From contig NC_134026.1 in the NCBI RefSeq assembly GCF_964204645.1, positions 2,356,001-2,420,000 on the forward strand: 64,000 nucleotides of DNA. The letters are read 5' to 3'. Below the pieces are notes generated by a model that did no database searches, was not told where the DNA came from, and saw nothing but the letters and a program-made list of their open reading frames with translations. This stretch comes from Tubulanus polymorphus. Taxonomy: Eukaryota; Nemertea; Palaeonemertea; Tubulaniformes; Tubulanidae. The translations under genes were made by a program, and so were the position numbers. This document shows, piece after piece, positions 12,134 through 24,277 of the stretch. Position 1 is the first letter of the stretch. Every line of letters starts with the position of its first letter.

Positions 12134-12446
12134 ATATGTAGCGAATACACAAACTATTTCATTAAACCTTAGATTTTGTCCAATTTATTTACATTATTGA
12201 TTATAGTTAGTTTTTTTTAAATATTCTTTTAACTTTATATTCAAGATTTATATTCGATTGTTCAACTTTTATCTTTATACAAAATAAGAGAGAAAAAATA
12301 AGTAACTCCCTTTACAAAGTCTTAAGACTTCGAGAATCGCGGATTTTTTACTGCTTTCTTCTTAATTCAGTTGGAGGCCGAAATACATTTTGAAGTTTGT
12401 GGTTTGACCGTTTACTTTTTATTTATCTCTCAAATTTATTTAAGTC

Positions 12447-12452
12447 AATAAA
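12447..12452 (+). promoter_or_regulatory. Possible polyadenylation signal for transporter copy B
   Basis: AATAAA about 315 bases after the stop codon of copy B; the first clear hexamer on the sense strand. Confidence 0.4.
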
Positions 12453-12979
12453 GAAATATGTAAATGATTTCGATACGTATTAAGTCGAGATAATTTCCTT
12501 TTATCAGATCTTATGGGGAGCATCAGCAACTTCAGCTTTCAAAGGTTCTTGTATACGAAGAAGTGGCTTATAGCGTGGTGTATATATGTTAGTTGTTAGC
12601 AATATGGGAAAAACAACATTCTCTGCAGTTCATTTTCCAACGCGTTAACAGTCTGACGGAGGATTAATCAAGTCTCCGGTGATGATTGACAGCTCCGAGA
12701 CAATACGATGGCGGATAGGTACTCGCATGCCACAGCTAGATTCTTCCTTCCAGACGACAGTGCTATCGAGAAACGACTGTATAACACACGTTTCAGGCGT
12801 ATTCAACAGTTTCACACTCGACCTCTGCAATTCAACTGTTCCATCAGCTTTTATATTGAAAGAATCATTTCGTTCCCACGATCGACGAACCCCGAAAGGG
12901 CGCACTTTCTCTATTAGTAATAATCATTTATTTACGAATGATATAATTTTCGTGAAAAAATAAGAACTAGAACGGACAA

Positions 12980-13169
12980 GTGGCTGATTCGGGCCACATC
13001 TTTCACCGTCCTCCACAAGAACGCGCAAAAACAGATTTTATTCCCCGAAAACGTGAAATAAAAAGCACATTTCGCGCGAGAAAACAAAAAAAACGGGCCA
13101 ATGTGAAAAAATGTTTATCGTTGCTCTAGCCGTACAGACAAATTTTCTAGTATGGCCCGAATCAGCCAC
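12980..13169. mobile_element. Candidate small inverted-repeat element (MITE-like)
   Basis: GTGGCTGATTCGGGCCA at 12980-12996 is perfectly matched in inverse orientation at 13153-13169, bounding 190 bases with no coding potential. No target-site duplication is clear at the edges, so the transposon reading is tentative. Confidence 0.4.
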
Positions 13170-13550
13170 CATTCGCGCCATAAATGTTCTATATACTGTT
13201 CTGCAGCCACAATTAGTATTTATACATGATTCTTTACTGAATATATTTTGAATCGAATTTGAATTGAATTAAATGTGCATTAATCAACACAATGCTGAAT
13301 ATAACAATTCTACATATAACCAAGTAAATAGATTATACTCCCATTATTATACCAAGATATATAGTATACGCAAAAATTGCATGGATGTGGAAATATGTGA
13401 TTTACTCGCCGACATAGTAACAATTACTACACGCCTTTAGATGTCAGTTGTATGACTTCAACAGCTGATTTTTCTCATCTCTCAACTGGAAGTCCTTTTC
13501 CCATCATCTGCCACACTTGAGCTCTGAAAAACCGACATACTTAACGTCGT

Positions 13551-13557
13551 TATAAAA
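13551..13557 (+). promoter_or_regulatory. TATA box of the CAP-domain gene
   Basis: TATAAAA lies 47-53 bases before the ATG at 13604. A start site about 30 bases downstream would give a leader of roughly 20-25 bases. Confidence 0.6.
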
Positions 13558-13603
13558 ACCAAGAGCCACCATCGCACTCTTAATCATCTTCAACAATCCG
13601 AGG

Positions 13604-16323
13604 ATGTTCAATCCAGCTACTAAATTGATTATATTCTGTGGTGTTTTGTGTGGAAATGGTGTGATCTGTCGAGCCGACCACAAGAATTGGGGTTTGAAGC
13701 TCAATTCTGGCTATTCGAAAAAAGAGAAACAGTTTATGTTGGATATGCATAACATGGTCCGTGCTCGAGTTGCCAAAGGACAAGATGGGGAACCTCAAGC
13801 CGCAAATATGATAGCTTTGGTAATACTTTTCATGAAATTAATTCGATTTGATTCTGACAATATCCCAACCATCATTGTAAAATCCGTCGAAGGACAAGAT
13901 GTTCATGAATTTAATCGTTGACTTATTTAGGAATGGGATGATAGGCTAGAGAACCAAGCGCAGCGTTGGACAGACGGTTGTCATCAAGGTCACAACACAA
14001 ACGATCAGAGAAAATTCAAGCCTTACGGTATTGTAGGACAGAACTATCAACTTAATGGAGGAATCAAAATGTAAGTCACCATTCCTGTATCTTCAGTATT
14101 ATCATCATCAGACTTCAATGAGAAACTATTGTTTCTATTTTCGAATGTAGAGCGGTAATGGGCTGGTATAATGAGTACAAGCAATACACGTATAGTACAC
14201 GTCGCTGCAGTGGTATTTGTGGACATTATACACAGGTAAGAGTAGCAATTTATAATATTCCAAACAAATCGTTTGCAAATTTACATAAACCAATTTCTTT
14301 CATTTATCTGTAATTTCTCTGTAATATCTGTCGCTCTGTTTAATGGTTTATCAACTTTTTGTAAATCATGAGAAATTCCAGAATTTTAAATTCTATACAT
14401 TAATGAATTCAAGATCGCTTGGGCAAAGACGCGTTTAGTGGGATGCGGTCACAGATCTGGTTGTGCGCGGACATATCCGACGGAGGTATTCTGTGACTAT
14501 GCCTGGGGGTGAGTTGATTAATCTGAGAAATAGGACAAATTGGATCCAGTCTCGCGCGGATTCTAGTAGGATCTAGCGATGCGACCTGCGTGATGAGGTC
14601 CAAAATGATTATACATATTCACTAATCAATGTAACTCGTATGACATTGGATTCAGTCATTCGCTCTCAATGATCAGGTGATGATTGATTTTTCAGTGGTA
14701 ACTACCCAATGGATTACATAGGTGCACCTCACCCATATATCACTGGAAGGGCTTGCTCTAAATGTCCTCCTGGTTACAGTTTCTGTATGGATGGTTTATT
14801 GTGCGGTATGCTGCTATTTTGCCTTTTTTCAAATTGTTGCATTTCGATTGATTCCTCGTGTATTCACGCGAGTGGTTTTATACGTTTGTAGCTACGAAAA
14901 GAGCATGCGACAGCACCACCGCTTCTTCCTGCAGTAAGTTATCATTAATTCCCTCATTTTCTCGATGAATCGTTTTAGATTATGAATAGAATCATCTTTT
15001 AGCAGAGAAATAATCATAAACGTGATTTTACTCGATAAATAAAGTCAGTGTTTTCTTTCACTTAGAATGTGTACTTTCGTCATGCAAGAATGGGAAATTG
15101 AACCGTGCTGAGTGTAAATGTGAATGTGATGCCGAGTGGGATGGAGTTCAATGTGACAGTAAGTGAAGATACAGTTTCCGTAAGATAACGATATCGTTTA
15201 GGCCTAACATGAACGAAAAATCACGCTGCAATATATTTATCAGAAATTAAAAGCAATTTAGGCCAAAAAAAATTGATACCTTGTTTCTCCGCTCTGCTGA
15301 GCTTAAATGTTGACCCGGCCGGCCGCCTATCTACCCTATACATTACTTTTTTTTAAATCGTGATCAATTTCACTATAACAGACCCGGCCGCTATAGAAAT
15401 GAACTGTTTATAAATTTTATCATATTTTACAAAAATGACCCGGCCGCTGCGGAGAAACAAGGTATCATTTTTGTTTAGCCTTAAGTACGTATATCCTATC
15501 TGAAACCTGGCGAATAAAATTCTACTTTCAATGATAGAACCTTGTAAGGACACGAAGACGAACTACTGTCCATATAACATGGGTTTATGTGCTTGGAATA
15601 GTCTAGGGATTGCTGGACAACAAGAAGTTTGTCGCAAATCGTGCGGATTTTGTCGTAAGTTCGGAAACATTTCTACGGTTTCTCTGTTGAAGCTTTATCA
15701 ATGATATTACCGATATGTCTCCTTGATTCAGTCCTCTTGTCAGTACAGTACAGTATACCATCCGAATTTACAAGATTGTGATATTCTTTCCAGCTGGATT
15801 TGATTTAGATGACCCTGGCTTGAGAAACAGAGAACGTTTAGAGACTCGTGTTAATTTGGAGCTCGATCGTGAGTGTAGTTTTAAAGCGTATTAAACCTAT
15901 AAAAGTAATTATCTCCGAAAACAGATGAAAGATAATCTTTTACGAATTTAGAAAGTGCTTTTCTATTTGAATTTCAGTCGAATGGACTGACGGCGTTAAA
16001 GACAAGAATGGAGGGGGTGGCGGAGGTGGTGGTGGCGGTAGCGGAGGTGGAGGAGGCGGAAGTCGTAAGAAAGGTAAAATACGCGACTATTCAAATAAAT
16101 ACATCACTATAATAATAGATAATGTTTTTATTTAGACGAACGATTTACGTGAACATTTCTTAGTTCCCTCTGCCTCCGTTTTAAGATTGATACTTTTTTC
16201 CATGTTGTAGGTAACTGCCCGGATGAAAACAATAATTGCCCGTATTGGGCATCGGTAGGAGAATGCAATATAAATCCTGGTTATATGCATCTTTACTGTA
16301 AAGGCTCGTGTAATAAGTGTTAA
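13604..16323 (+). CDS. Secreted CAP-domain protein with EGF-like segment, two ShKT domains and poly-Gly linker
   Basis: Predicted secreted cysteine-rich protein, 393 residues. Coding exons: 13604-13819, 13931-14070, 14151-14235, 14414-14508, 14696-14805, 14892-14933, 15066-15158, 15538-15654, 15794-15868, 15978-16073, 16211-16323, all with consistent phases. Order: a hydrophobic N-terminus (LIIFCGVLCGNGVIC) acting as signal peptide; a CAP/SCP domain with HNMVRARVAKG, PAANM-like QAANM, EWDDRLENQAQRW and the signature CGHYTQ followed by IAW; a cysteine-rich hinge (ACSKCPPGYSFC); an EGF-like segment (SCKNGKLNRAECKCEC); a first ShKT domain (exon 8, ending CRKSCGFC); a short charged spacer; a glycine run with two serines (exon 10); and a second ShKT domain ending CKGSCNKC just before the stop. 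CAP proteins act outside the cell and include allergen, venom and sperm proteins; the specific role here is unknown. The pairing of CAP with ShKT is typical of invertebrates. Confidence 0.92.
15261..15480. mobile_element. Harbinger-like MITE in intron 7 of the CAP gene
   Basis: About 32-base terminal inverted repeats (15261-15292 and 15449-15480, sharing GATACCTTGTTTCTCCGC) bound a 220-base non-coding element starting GGCC. It is flanked on both sides by TTA (15258-15260 and 15481-15483), the 3-base target duplication typical of PIF/Harbinger elements. The inside carries three copies of GACCCGGCCG, unusually GC-rich for this window. Confidence 0.7.
16012..16064 (+). repeat. Glycine-codon (GGN)n repeat within exon 10 of the CAP gene
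   Basis: Successive GGN codons encode ten glycines, a serine, six glycines and another serine: a flexible linker between the two ShKT domains. Such trinucleotide tracts vary in length easily. Confidence 0.85.
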
Positions 16324-16358
16324 ACTGGTATTCAACCCAAAAATCCATTAAGCCACAA

Positions 16359-16364
16359 AATAAA
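16359..16364 (+). promoter_or_regulatory. Polyadenylation signal of the CAP gene
   Basis: AATAAA 36 bases after the TAA stop; the first hexamer downstream. Confidence 0.6.
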
Positions 16365-17489
16365 CCAATATTGATATATTTATGTCAACTCATATTTCAA
16401 GTCTTTGACAGTTCATTGATGGCGGGCTCTATTCGTAAATTCGCTGTTTATGTGATTTTACGCACAATTTCAAAGTGACGTCATATTGGCCGTCAAGCGC
16501 TTAACTGAAAATTCATCAGTTATCTGCCATTTGACGCCCGATATTACGCAAGTGAACAGTACGTGTTACCGCGCGTACCTGTTTATAATTTTAAAATAAC
16601 TATAATGTTAGTTTTTAATTAGGGTTTTCTGACTTTCGTCGAAAACCCTCTTGAAATTCTGTTGATTATTATTATTATTATATATTTTCCGCCGATTTCG
16701 TCAAATAGAATTCATCTTTATTCAGATTCGGCAACTGACAGCTTCGAAACGAAATGTATAAATTGATACTGTAATAACGGTCTCTCTGAACCAACAGATT
16801 GTCTGAATGTACTTTCCATCCTATTTGAAACTTAAAATTACTTATCAGGTTACTGTAAATAAAGAATTGAAATGATTTGTTAGACAACAAGCACCGGCGC
16901 AATAACAGTTTGTGACGTCTTTTAGTAAGTAAATAAAGGAGGGCTCCGAGAATTTCCAAATCACGGGGACTATACTGGGTTAGACCATTCAACCAAAAAG
17001 AGGATTGCTCCGATAATATCCAAATCATCTCATTTTATTTTTTCCATCGAATACCCGGTAATTAATTTTTCCTTTCGATCACATGCATCCAGAAAACCCG
17101 TTATCGCTGCTTTGCAGCTATATTTGTAACTGTTTTTCTTTGCTATTCAATTATCTGTAACTGCTTCGTGATCCTTTTTTGGTGGACGAGCGAGATCCTG
17201 TTGGAATGACACAACATAACACGCTTTATATCTTTCATTACATACATGTAATAATACGTTGAATGAATATTTATTAAACCGTGAATAGAAATAGACTGTA
17301 CAATGTATTTACAAAACATTCGAAGGATCATGTAAATATCAATGCACACAATGCGAGCAATAGAATGAAAATAAATAACATTTAAGTAACAATCATCTGA
17401 TAGCGAATCGTCAATTTCACAAAATACCATTAAAGACTCCAATAGACAATAGAAATTGCTGCACCACCACACAAACCAAGAGGAATGAT

Positions 17490-17495
17490 TTTATT
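17490..17495 (-). promoter_or_regulatory. Possible polyadenylation signal for the CASP transcript
   Basis: AATAAA on the minus strand about 180 bases after the CASP stop codon at 17673. Confidence 0.4.
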
Positions 17496-17672
17496 AAACC
17501 ACAAGTCTACACCACACAACCATGCACCCGATGTTATATTCGTATTAAATGTACTAAACAATAACTCAGTGTTGTTGCCATCTGACGAGATCTTACAAGT
17601 ATTTGATTAAGAATATGAATAAACAACAAAATGAATCATCCAATAAGCAGATAGGAAATCTGGAAACTGCCA

Positions 17673-17730
17673 CTAGTGATCGTGGTGGATATCATTACTT
17701 CCATGAACCTTGAGCATGTGTTCAGCGAAA
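17673..17730 (-). CDS. CUX1: CASP terminal exon
   Basis: Encodes [11 protein letters not shown] and the last residues, stop TAG at 17675-17673. Aligns with the vertebrate CASP lumenal end (KFADHLHKFH). Acceptor TTTTTTTTCAG precedes 17730. Confidence 0.88.
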
Positions 17731-20700
17731 CTGAAAAAAAACGACACATTTAAAGCATTTAGTATAAGAGATTACGCAAATTTCAGAATACACTTTGGGC
17801 TGTAGTTCTACGGTTGTAAATCTTACTTGTGCTGACACTGCGCTGCCACATCGCGTTTACAATCTTCAAGATGTGCCATTTTATACAGAACCTATAAAAT
17901 TGTTAAGATAACGTTTCTGAAGTAGTATTACTACAATGATAGTGAAGAAGAACATTTCAGTGATCAGCAGAACTTACCAGAAACACGAGACAATGAAGAA
18001 TAATAGTGTAGAAAAATACGAATGTCCTCGCTACTCTATTACTCATAATAAAGCGACCCTATTGACGAGAGAATTGAGAATTTGATGAGCTTGATTATAT
18101 AGTCAAGAAAGAAAGTAAAATTATATCCAAACAATGAAGAGCAAGTTGATTTTACCATGCTCAGAGTGATCTTGTCGTATGGTTTAAGATTCATGTACTT
18201 CCTCTGGCGCTCCTACAAAGTGGGATATTTTCAATAGTTAAAAAAATACCCAATTTATGAAATATATGAATTGAAAACTTCAGAAGTTATTCGCTGGAAT
18301 CAATACCTTTTTACTGAACATAGTGAAAGGGTCCAACTTTTCTTCATACCGCGATGAATACTGGCTGAAGGCTGAACCGTCCTCAGCTGATCGCTGTCAA
18401 GAAAAAGAAGGATACACAAATTTCCAAAAAAATTCCAGATTTCAAAATAACTGTTAACAACAAAGATAGCTGAAGTTATACCTGCGATGATGGATACGAT
18501 TGCAAAAATTTGATCTTCTCATACAGTTTAACATTGTCCGATCGAAGTTTGTCAATTTCGTTTTGCAGAAGGTGTACTTGTTGTTGCTGTGAAATAGTTT
18601 GCTGTAAAGAGACCACCAAAATGCAACACGTATTGATTACAAAGCAATTTGTAATAAAACCTCTTTTGAAGCTATCTATTAACTTACAGCTTCCAGTTCC
18701 TGAGCTCGAACCCGAAACCTTTCTCTTTGACTTTGAACAATCGGTAGAATGGAATCACTCGCGTGTTTACCTTCTTGACCTATTCATTGTAATATGAAGG
18801 GTCGTATATTGATATCTACATAAATCAATTTATTCGATAAACAAGTAAAATAAAAGCCGATTCAAATAATTCATTTTTCATACAAAATTCAACAATATCC
18901 GGCCCTAAAGTCTGTTGACGATATGTATATACTGTACGGCCAACGAATCATACGGCATTTCTAGGAATAAATTCTTCTGTTTAACCTTTATTAGCGAAAT
19001 GATGATATTCACGGAGAAATTACCCAGTGGTGCAGTTACATCTTTGATGGCATCAGCGACAAATTCAGCAGTGTGACTGGATGACTGTGAACTCGGTTCA
19101 CCCTAAAGAAATAGAATAGAATCGAGTGAGTGTTAAAAAAACAGATGCTAACACGAAGCTGATTCAACAGTAGTTTCAAGTGTAAATCAATTGAGAGATG
19201 TATCAATCCGTTTTTGAAAAAGTAGAAAGTCTCACTTGCATATATATTTCTGTAGCCGGTTTTTATTTCTGCACATAATCCAATCGGAAATCTTTTTCTA
19301 CATTTTCCGCAATAGCAGGTTAACATTTCGTATGGTTTTAATGATCGTTACCTCTGCATCACCTCTGAACATAGATGAAAGGGCGTTTACACTTCGTAAA
19401 TCCTCTTCAAGTTGCGCAATAAGTTGCTTCTGTTCTTGAACTGAGTTGACAGCTTCAGAGTATTGTTGCTGTAACTGCTGGTAATGTCCTTTATTGGATG
19501 AAAAAAAAGAGATCGAATTTTAAAACATTTGATACCAGCGTCCGAACTAATAATTTAGATACACGGCGATATCATTCAAAACGTCAGTTGATCTCATTGT
19601 CATGTCTCTAAATCCTCGATTAACAGTTTCTCCAAAGTTTGTTAAGGTTAACAGGCGGATAAAGCCATAGTGACAGTTGAAATTGTTTTGTAACCCTAAT
19701 ATTTCCGTACCAGTTATGATGAACTTCTGAGTTCTATAGCCAATCTAACAACTTAAAATTAGTCTTAAGGTTTTTAAGACCACTTCAGGACGACTCAGCA
19801 ACCTCGGGCCCTTGGTCATCTTTTATGATTGTTAGCTATCTCTAAGAGAGATAATCCAAAAAATATGCAAAGATTACCACAACAGGAAAAATTCGATTCA
19901 TATGAATAAGGACGATACATTTATCAAACATTTAACCAAGAGCTGTTATTATTGATAAATGGTAATTCTAATATGAGCGAGTATGTATACATCTATATTG
20001 GGCCTCAAAATGTATGCAATCCTCTACTTGTTCTTGGAAGCAGGTGAATCCCTTCGGCGACGATGACTCCAGTAACAAATCAATAAGAAAAAGAATATAA
20101 TTTTGTGGAAGGTACAATGTACAATTTATTCACAAAATGAAAAATGTAGTCTTTGATAACTTCCCAATTCCCGGTAAAAATGCACAGAATACAGATTGTA
20201 TATAAAATGCCGTACAAAAAGCAATTTTAATCAACAGCCAACAAAGGCAACAACAAGAGAAAGAGAGAGATATATAATAGAGAGCAGAGGGCGAAAAGGC
20301 AGAAGAACCATAATATATAAAACATACACATTTAACCAGGAGATTTATACATCAAAACTCCACTCATGTCATGGAATTTAAAAGACGGGTTATAAAAAGG
20401 GTTAAAATCATGCATACGTGTTTTACAAGTGAATAATAATAATGATGATGATAATAATAATAATAATAATGATAATATATAGAAAATGTGGATAGGGTTA
20501 GTCGTTAAAAACGTTGATCAGATTATTTCCAGTCACCTGAGGAAAAACAATGTAGAGGCAAAGCCAAAAGACGGCAGCACGCACATATAGAAATGGTAAA
20601 GATAGAGAAAAATATAGTTTTAAGAGGCCAGCTTTCATTGATAAGCGAACATATTAGAATCCATTCAGTTAAGATTTTTACAAACTGAATGACGTAATCT

Positions 20701-23700
20701 ACTGTTTCTGATTGATGTAATACTTATTAAAATGAAATCTGGCTCCTTATGAATGAAATAATCATAAATATATAGTAGTGTAAAATAGTGTAAAGGCATT
20801 TCAGGGAGTTGTCAATAAAGACCGAGCAACTTTCCCCCCACACAACATTGTGATAAGCTTCGTTGTCGTTCGCTTAGTTGTAAATCGAAAATTTAAAAAA
20901 GTAAAAAAAAAGAAGAAAATTCAACCGAGAAAATATAAAAATCTCTCACTAAATGTAAAATTTTCATTCACAATATCGTAGCATCATTTATGACCGAATC
21001 AAAGAATCATAAATGAATTTTTTTAAATTTGAATGATGGTAAAAGGATTGTGTAATAATAACGCACTCACTATGAAATTCAGTGCCAAAATAACAGAGAA
21101 GAAGGTGGTTCACGCAGGCTGTGCATAAAAATTAAACATCATTTCACAACCTTAAAATATGATTAAAAGTTCTTTAAAGTAAAAATTAGAAGGAAAAAAC
21201 ATTTGATGCCCGTTTAGCCGCGGACACACTGTAGCTGAAATGTCACTGATTGTATTCAAATGCAGTGATGAAATTCAGCTTCAGCTACAGCGGATCCAAG
21301 GCTTGAAGAAATTGAAAACTGAATATTTGCACAGCATTTTATAGACATTAACGATACAATAGCAAATACAATGACACAATATTTTGATTATATAATAAAA
21401 TGTGTTAATTTGTTTTCAGGAAATGGGGGGTTCCATTTATCATTGATCTGCACCAGAATACTGTCAGAGAATTTGAGCTTGCAGAGAAAAACTATCTTAC
21501 TTGAAAATTCCAGGATTGACAAGGAGAAAATCAACATAATAATTCAATGAAATAAATAAGAAATTTCAACCGATGATTATGAAAATATTAAAGTGCCGAG
21601 TTTCGAGCACAATATTTCAAGAAAAACTTGAATTGTAAAAGCGACAATTTTAGCCAGTTTTCCAGTGGATGTCGTTGATTAGATGAACACGCATTATAGA
21701 TGATATGTTTGAAGCTGTTTTCAAAACGAGAAGCTTTAAAAAGACTAATATTAGAGCCGTACGGCGAGAATGTATGACAAGCCGATGAAAGCTGAAAGTC
21801 GAGCGGAAAAATTCCATGAGTATGTTACAAAAATAGAACCGTTACTTGTTTTTTTTTTCGATATAAAAATAAAACAAATATTACATTTTTCAATCGTAGT
21901 AGTTCGTCATCGGTTTTCGAGACTGAAATCAATTTGAGTATTTAATATTTCTCACGATATAAAATTCCTACAGCTCTACATATTCTAAATATCATCAGAC
22001 TAGGGCAGTTTAATCGATATACGTCCTTTAAAAAAAAATATTATTTATGCGTACAGTTTTTCAAATGCATTTTCAAACCAACCGTTATCTCGTTAACCTT
22101 TTTCCTCAACTCCCGCGTTATTGCGTCGATAACATATTTCGATGAGTCGACAATATATCGTAATTTTGAGAATATTTCACTAGGAATCGTTGATTTTTTT
22201 TCACGACAACATGAATAAACAGTTGTTTAAGCAATACTGATCATATATTACGAACGTTCACCACCGGAACATTCATAATTGTTTCTACTCTTAAGACTGA
22301 CTATACTATTCACATTTTGTATATCCTCCATTGTATGAACTGGCCATTTAGCGAAGCGATAAATACGTAGAAGAGAAAAAAGTTAAGTTAAAATTATTTG
22401 ACAAAAAAATCTATGAAGCCAACTATACTTGATTGAGCAGCTGCCAGAAGTATGCAACACAACGCCGTGCGAGTATAAACTTGTGTGTAAGGAGCGTAAC
22501 CAAAAATTACTGATGCAAATTCTAGTGCCCATCTACCTCCTGTGATGGCTCCATAAATTCGATGGAATGTTATTTTAGCAATTTTCTCTCACGGACAAGA
22601 AAACTAATTAACTACCACGATTTTCATCGTTATATTTCGAACAATCGTCTTAAAAGGAAAAACTGAAATTTTTAAGTATAAACGATGTTTGTCTAGCTAA
22701 CTTTTTGCTACGTTCACGAAGCCATCACAGGGCAAAATCTCCTGATATCGACGATAAAAGCGATGAAACAAAATATACAGTAAATAAAGCATACAAGATG
22801 ATGCATGCTGCCATTGAGAACGACAAAAAAACATCCCTCATTATCATTTTATCAATACATCAAAACGACAGAGATGTAAAAACAAAAATAATTATAATAT
22901 TGATTAATAATCGTAATAATAATAATAATGATGATAATAATCATAATGTTGAGAGAATTTTTGAAAATAATGAGAAAGTTTGACAAGATTTGAGCAAGAA
23001 GACTTCACGGCATGTTATAATACTGGCAGGTAACCATAAGCACAGCAGATAGTCAGAATCATTTTCAGTCTCCGATGCGTCGTTTTCAACCGCGGATTAT
23101 TCTCGAACGACCGTATTTATCTTTTAAATTGGCTGATATCCGAACGTACATACTCAAAAATATTCTATCTATCGAATTGAAAAATATCGAAAAATTCCTA
23201 CGAGGCAAAAAAACCATCGGACTGACGATCGAATCGAAATTATTCCGCGGGTAAAAACAACGCAAAGACACATCTTTAAACATCATAAATCACAACCATT
23301 GATGATCAATATTTTTAAACAGCTAGTGATTGATTGCTCTCATATTTATGCATACCCTGATATATTCTAATATCTATCGCTACTCTTGACGATCAAAATT
23401 TATCGAATTGGCCTCGTTGATTGATAATTCAACTCCTAAAAACGAAATGGGGGCAGTAACCACGTAGTTGATGACTTCGACTAATTTGAATTCTGACTCC
23501 ATTTCTATAAGTGGCTACATCTCTATTCATCGCGCTTCGAAGGAACGAAGTAAAGGCTAAAGATTACTAATATAACAGCACTAAGCTGAGTCGAGCTCTC
23601 GAGAAAAAAGTCACCGTTAAAAAATTCAGATTCATTCTTCAGAAGATGTGTTGCATCTAGTTATAACATAAATAGAGTCAAATTGTGATAACTTTCTGCT

Positions 23701-24246
23701 GGACTAAAGGCCTCCAAGAACGCTTGAAAATAATCATACGAAGTTTTCTGCATGAAATTTTGAGAAAAAAATCTGATTATCAAAATGAAGTGAAGTTTTA
23801 GGATTCATAAATCATATGAAATGACAAATAATTCCTAAAGTATTGACAAAAAGTACTGATCATTTAAGCGGCTTTTTCTCTTTCCAAATTTCGATTAACC
23901 TTATAAATTTTGTGCCAAATTTCGTTTATAAATCGTAATGAATTCAATGTCTCGTTAATATCAGACGACAGACATGAAAACAACAGAGAAAATAAACCAA
24001 TAAACAGGTCCCTAAAATACACTGTATGTTAACTACATAGAACCAGCAGTGATTTCTTCATTTCATGAATGAAAAATAAAAATACAACAAACAAAAAAAA
24101 AGATATTTCCAACCGCGAAATGTAAATCTCGTTCAACAGTTAAAACTTTTTACATCAATGGATAAAATATTGCTTCTTCTTGGAGAGCCATCAGCAGAAA
24201 ATGACAAATCAATTCAGATCTTTGCCTAAGGAAAAAAGTTCATACC

Positions 24247-24277
<31 letters not shown>

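Larger units (their letters stand above)
12134..13603. other. Intergenic region between transporter B and the CAP-domain gene
   Basis: Contains the 3' flank of copy B with an AATAAA at 12447-12452, then AT-rich sequence with no recognised coding potential. Short frames at 12645-12963 show no motif. An inverted-repeat element (12980-13169) and the TATA box of the next gene (13551) are listed separately. Confidence 0.6.
16324..17672. other. Convergent 3' flanks of the CAP gene and the CASP transcript
   Basis: Holds a poly(A) signal for CAP at 16359-16364 on the plus strand and candidate signals for CASP on the minus strand (17495-17490). A 9-base inverted repeat with an 11-base loop (16621-16649, AGGGTTTTC / GAAAACCCT) starts a stretch with an ATT repeat that may be a dispersed repeat. 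No other gene was recognised; frames at 16678-17472 lack motifs. Confidence 0.55.
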
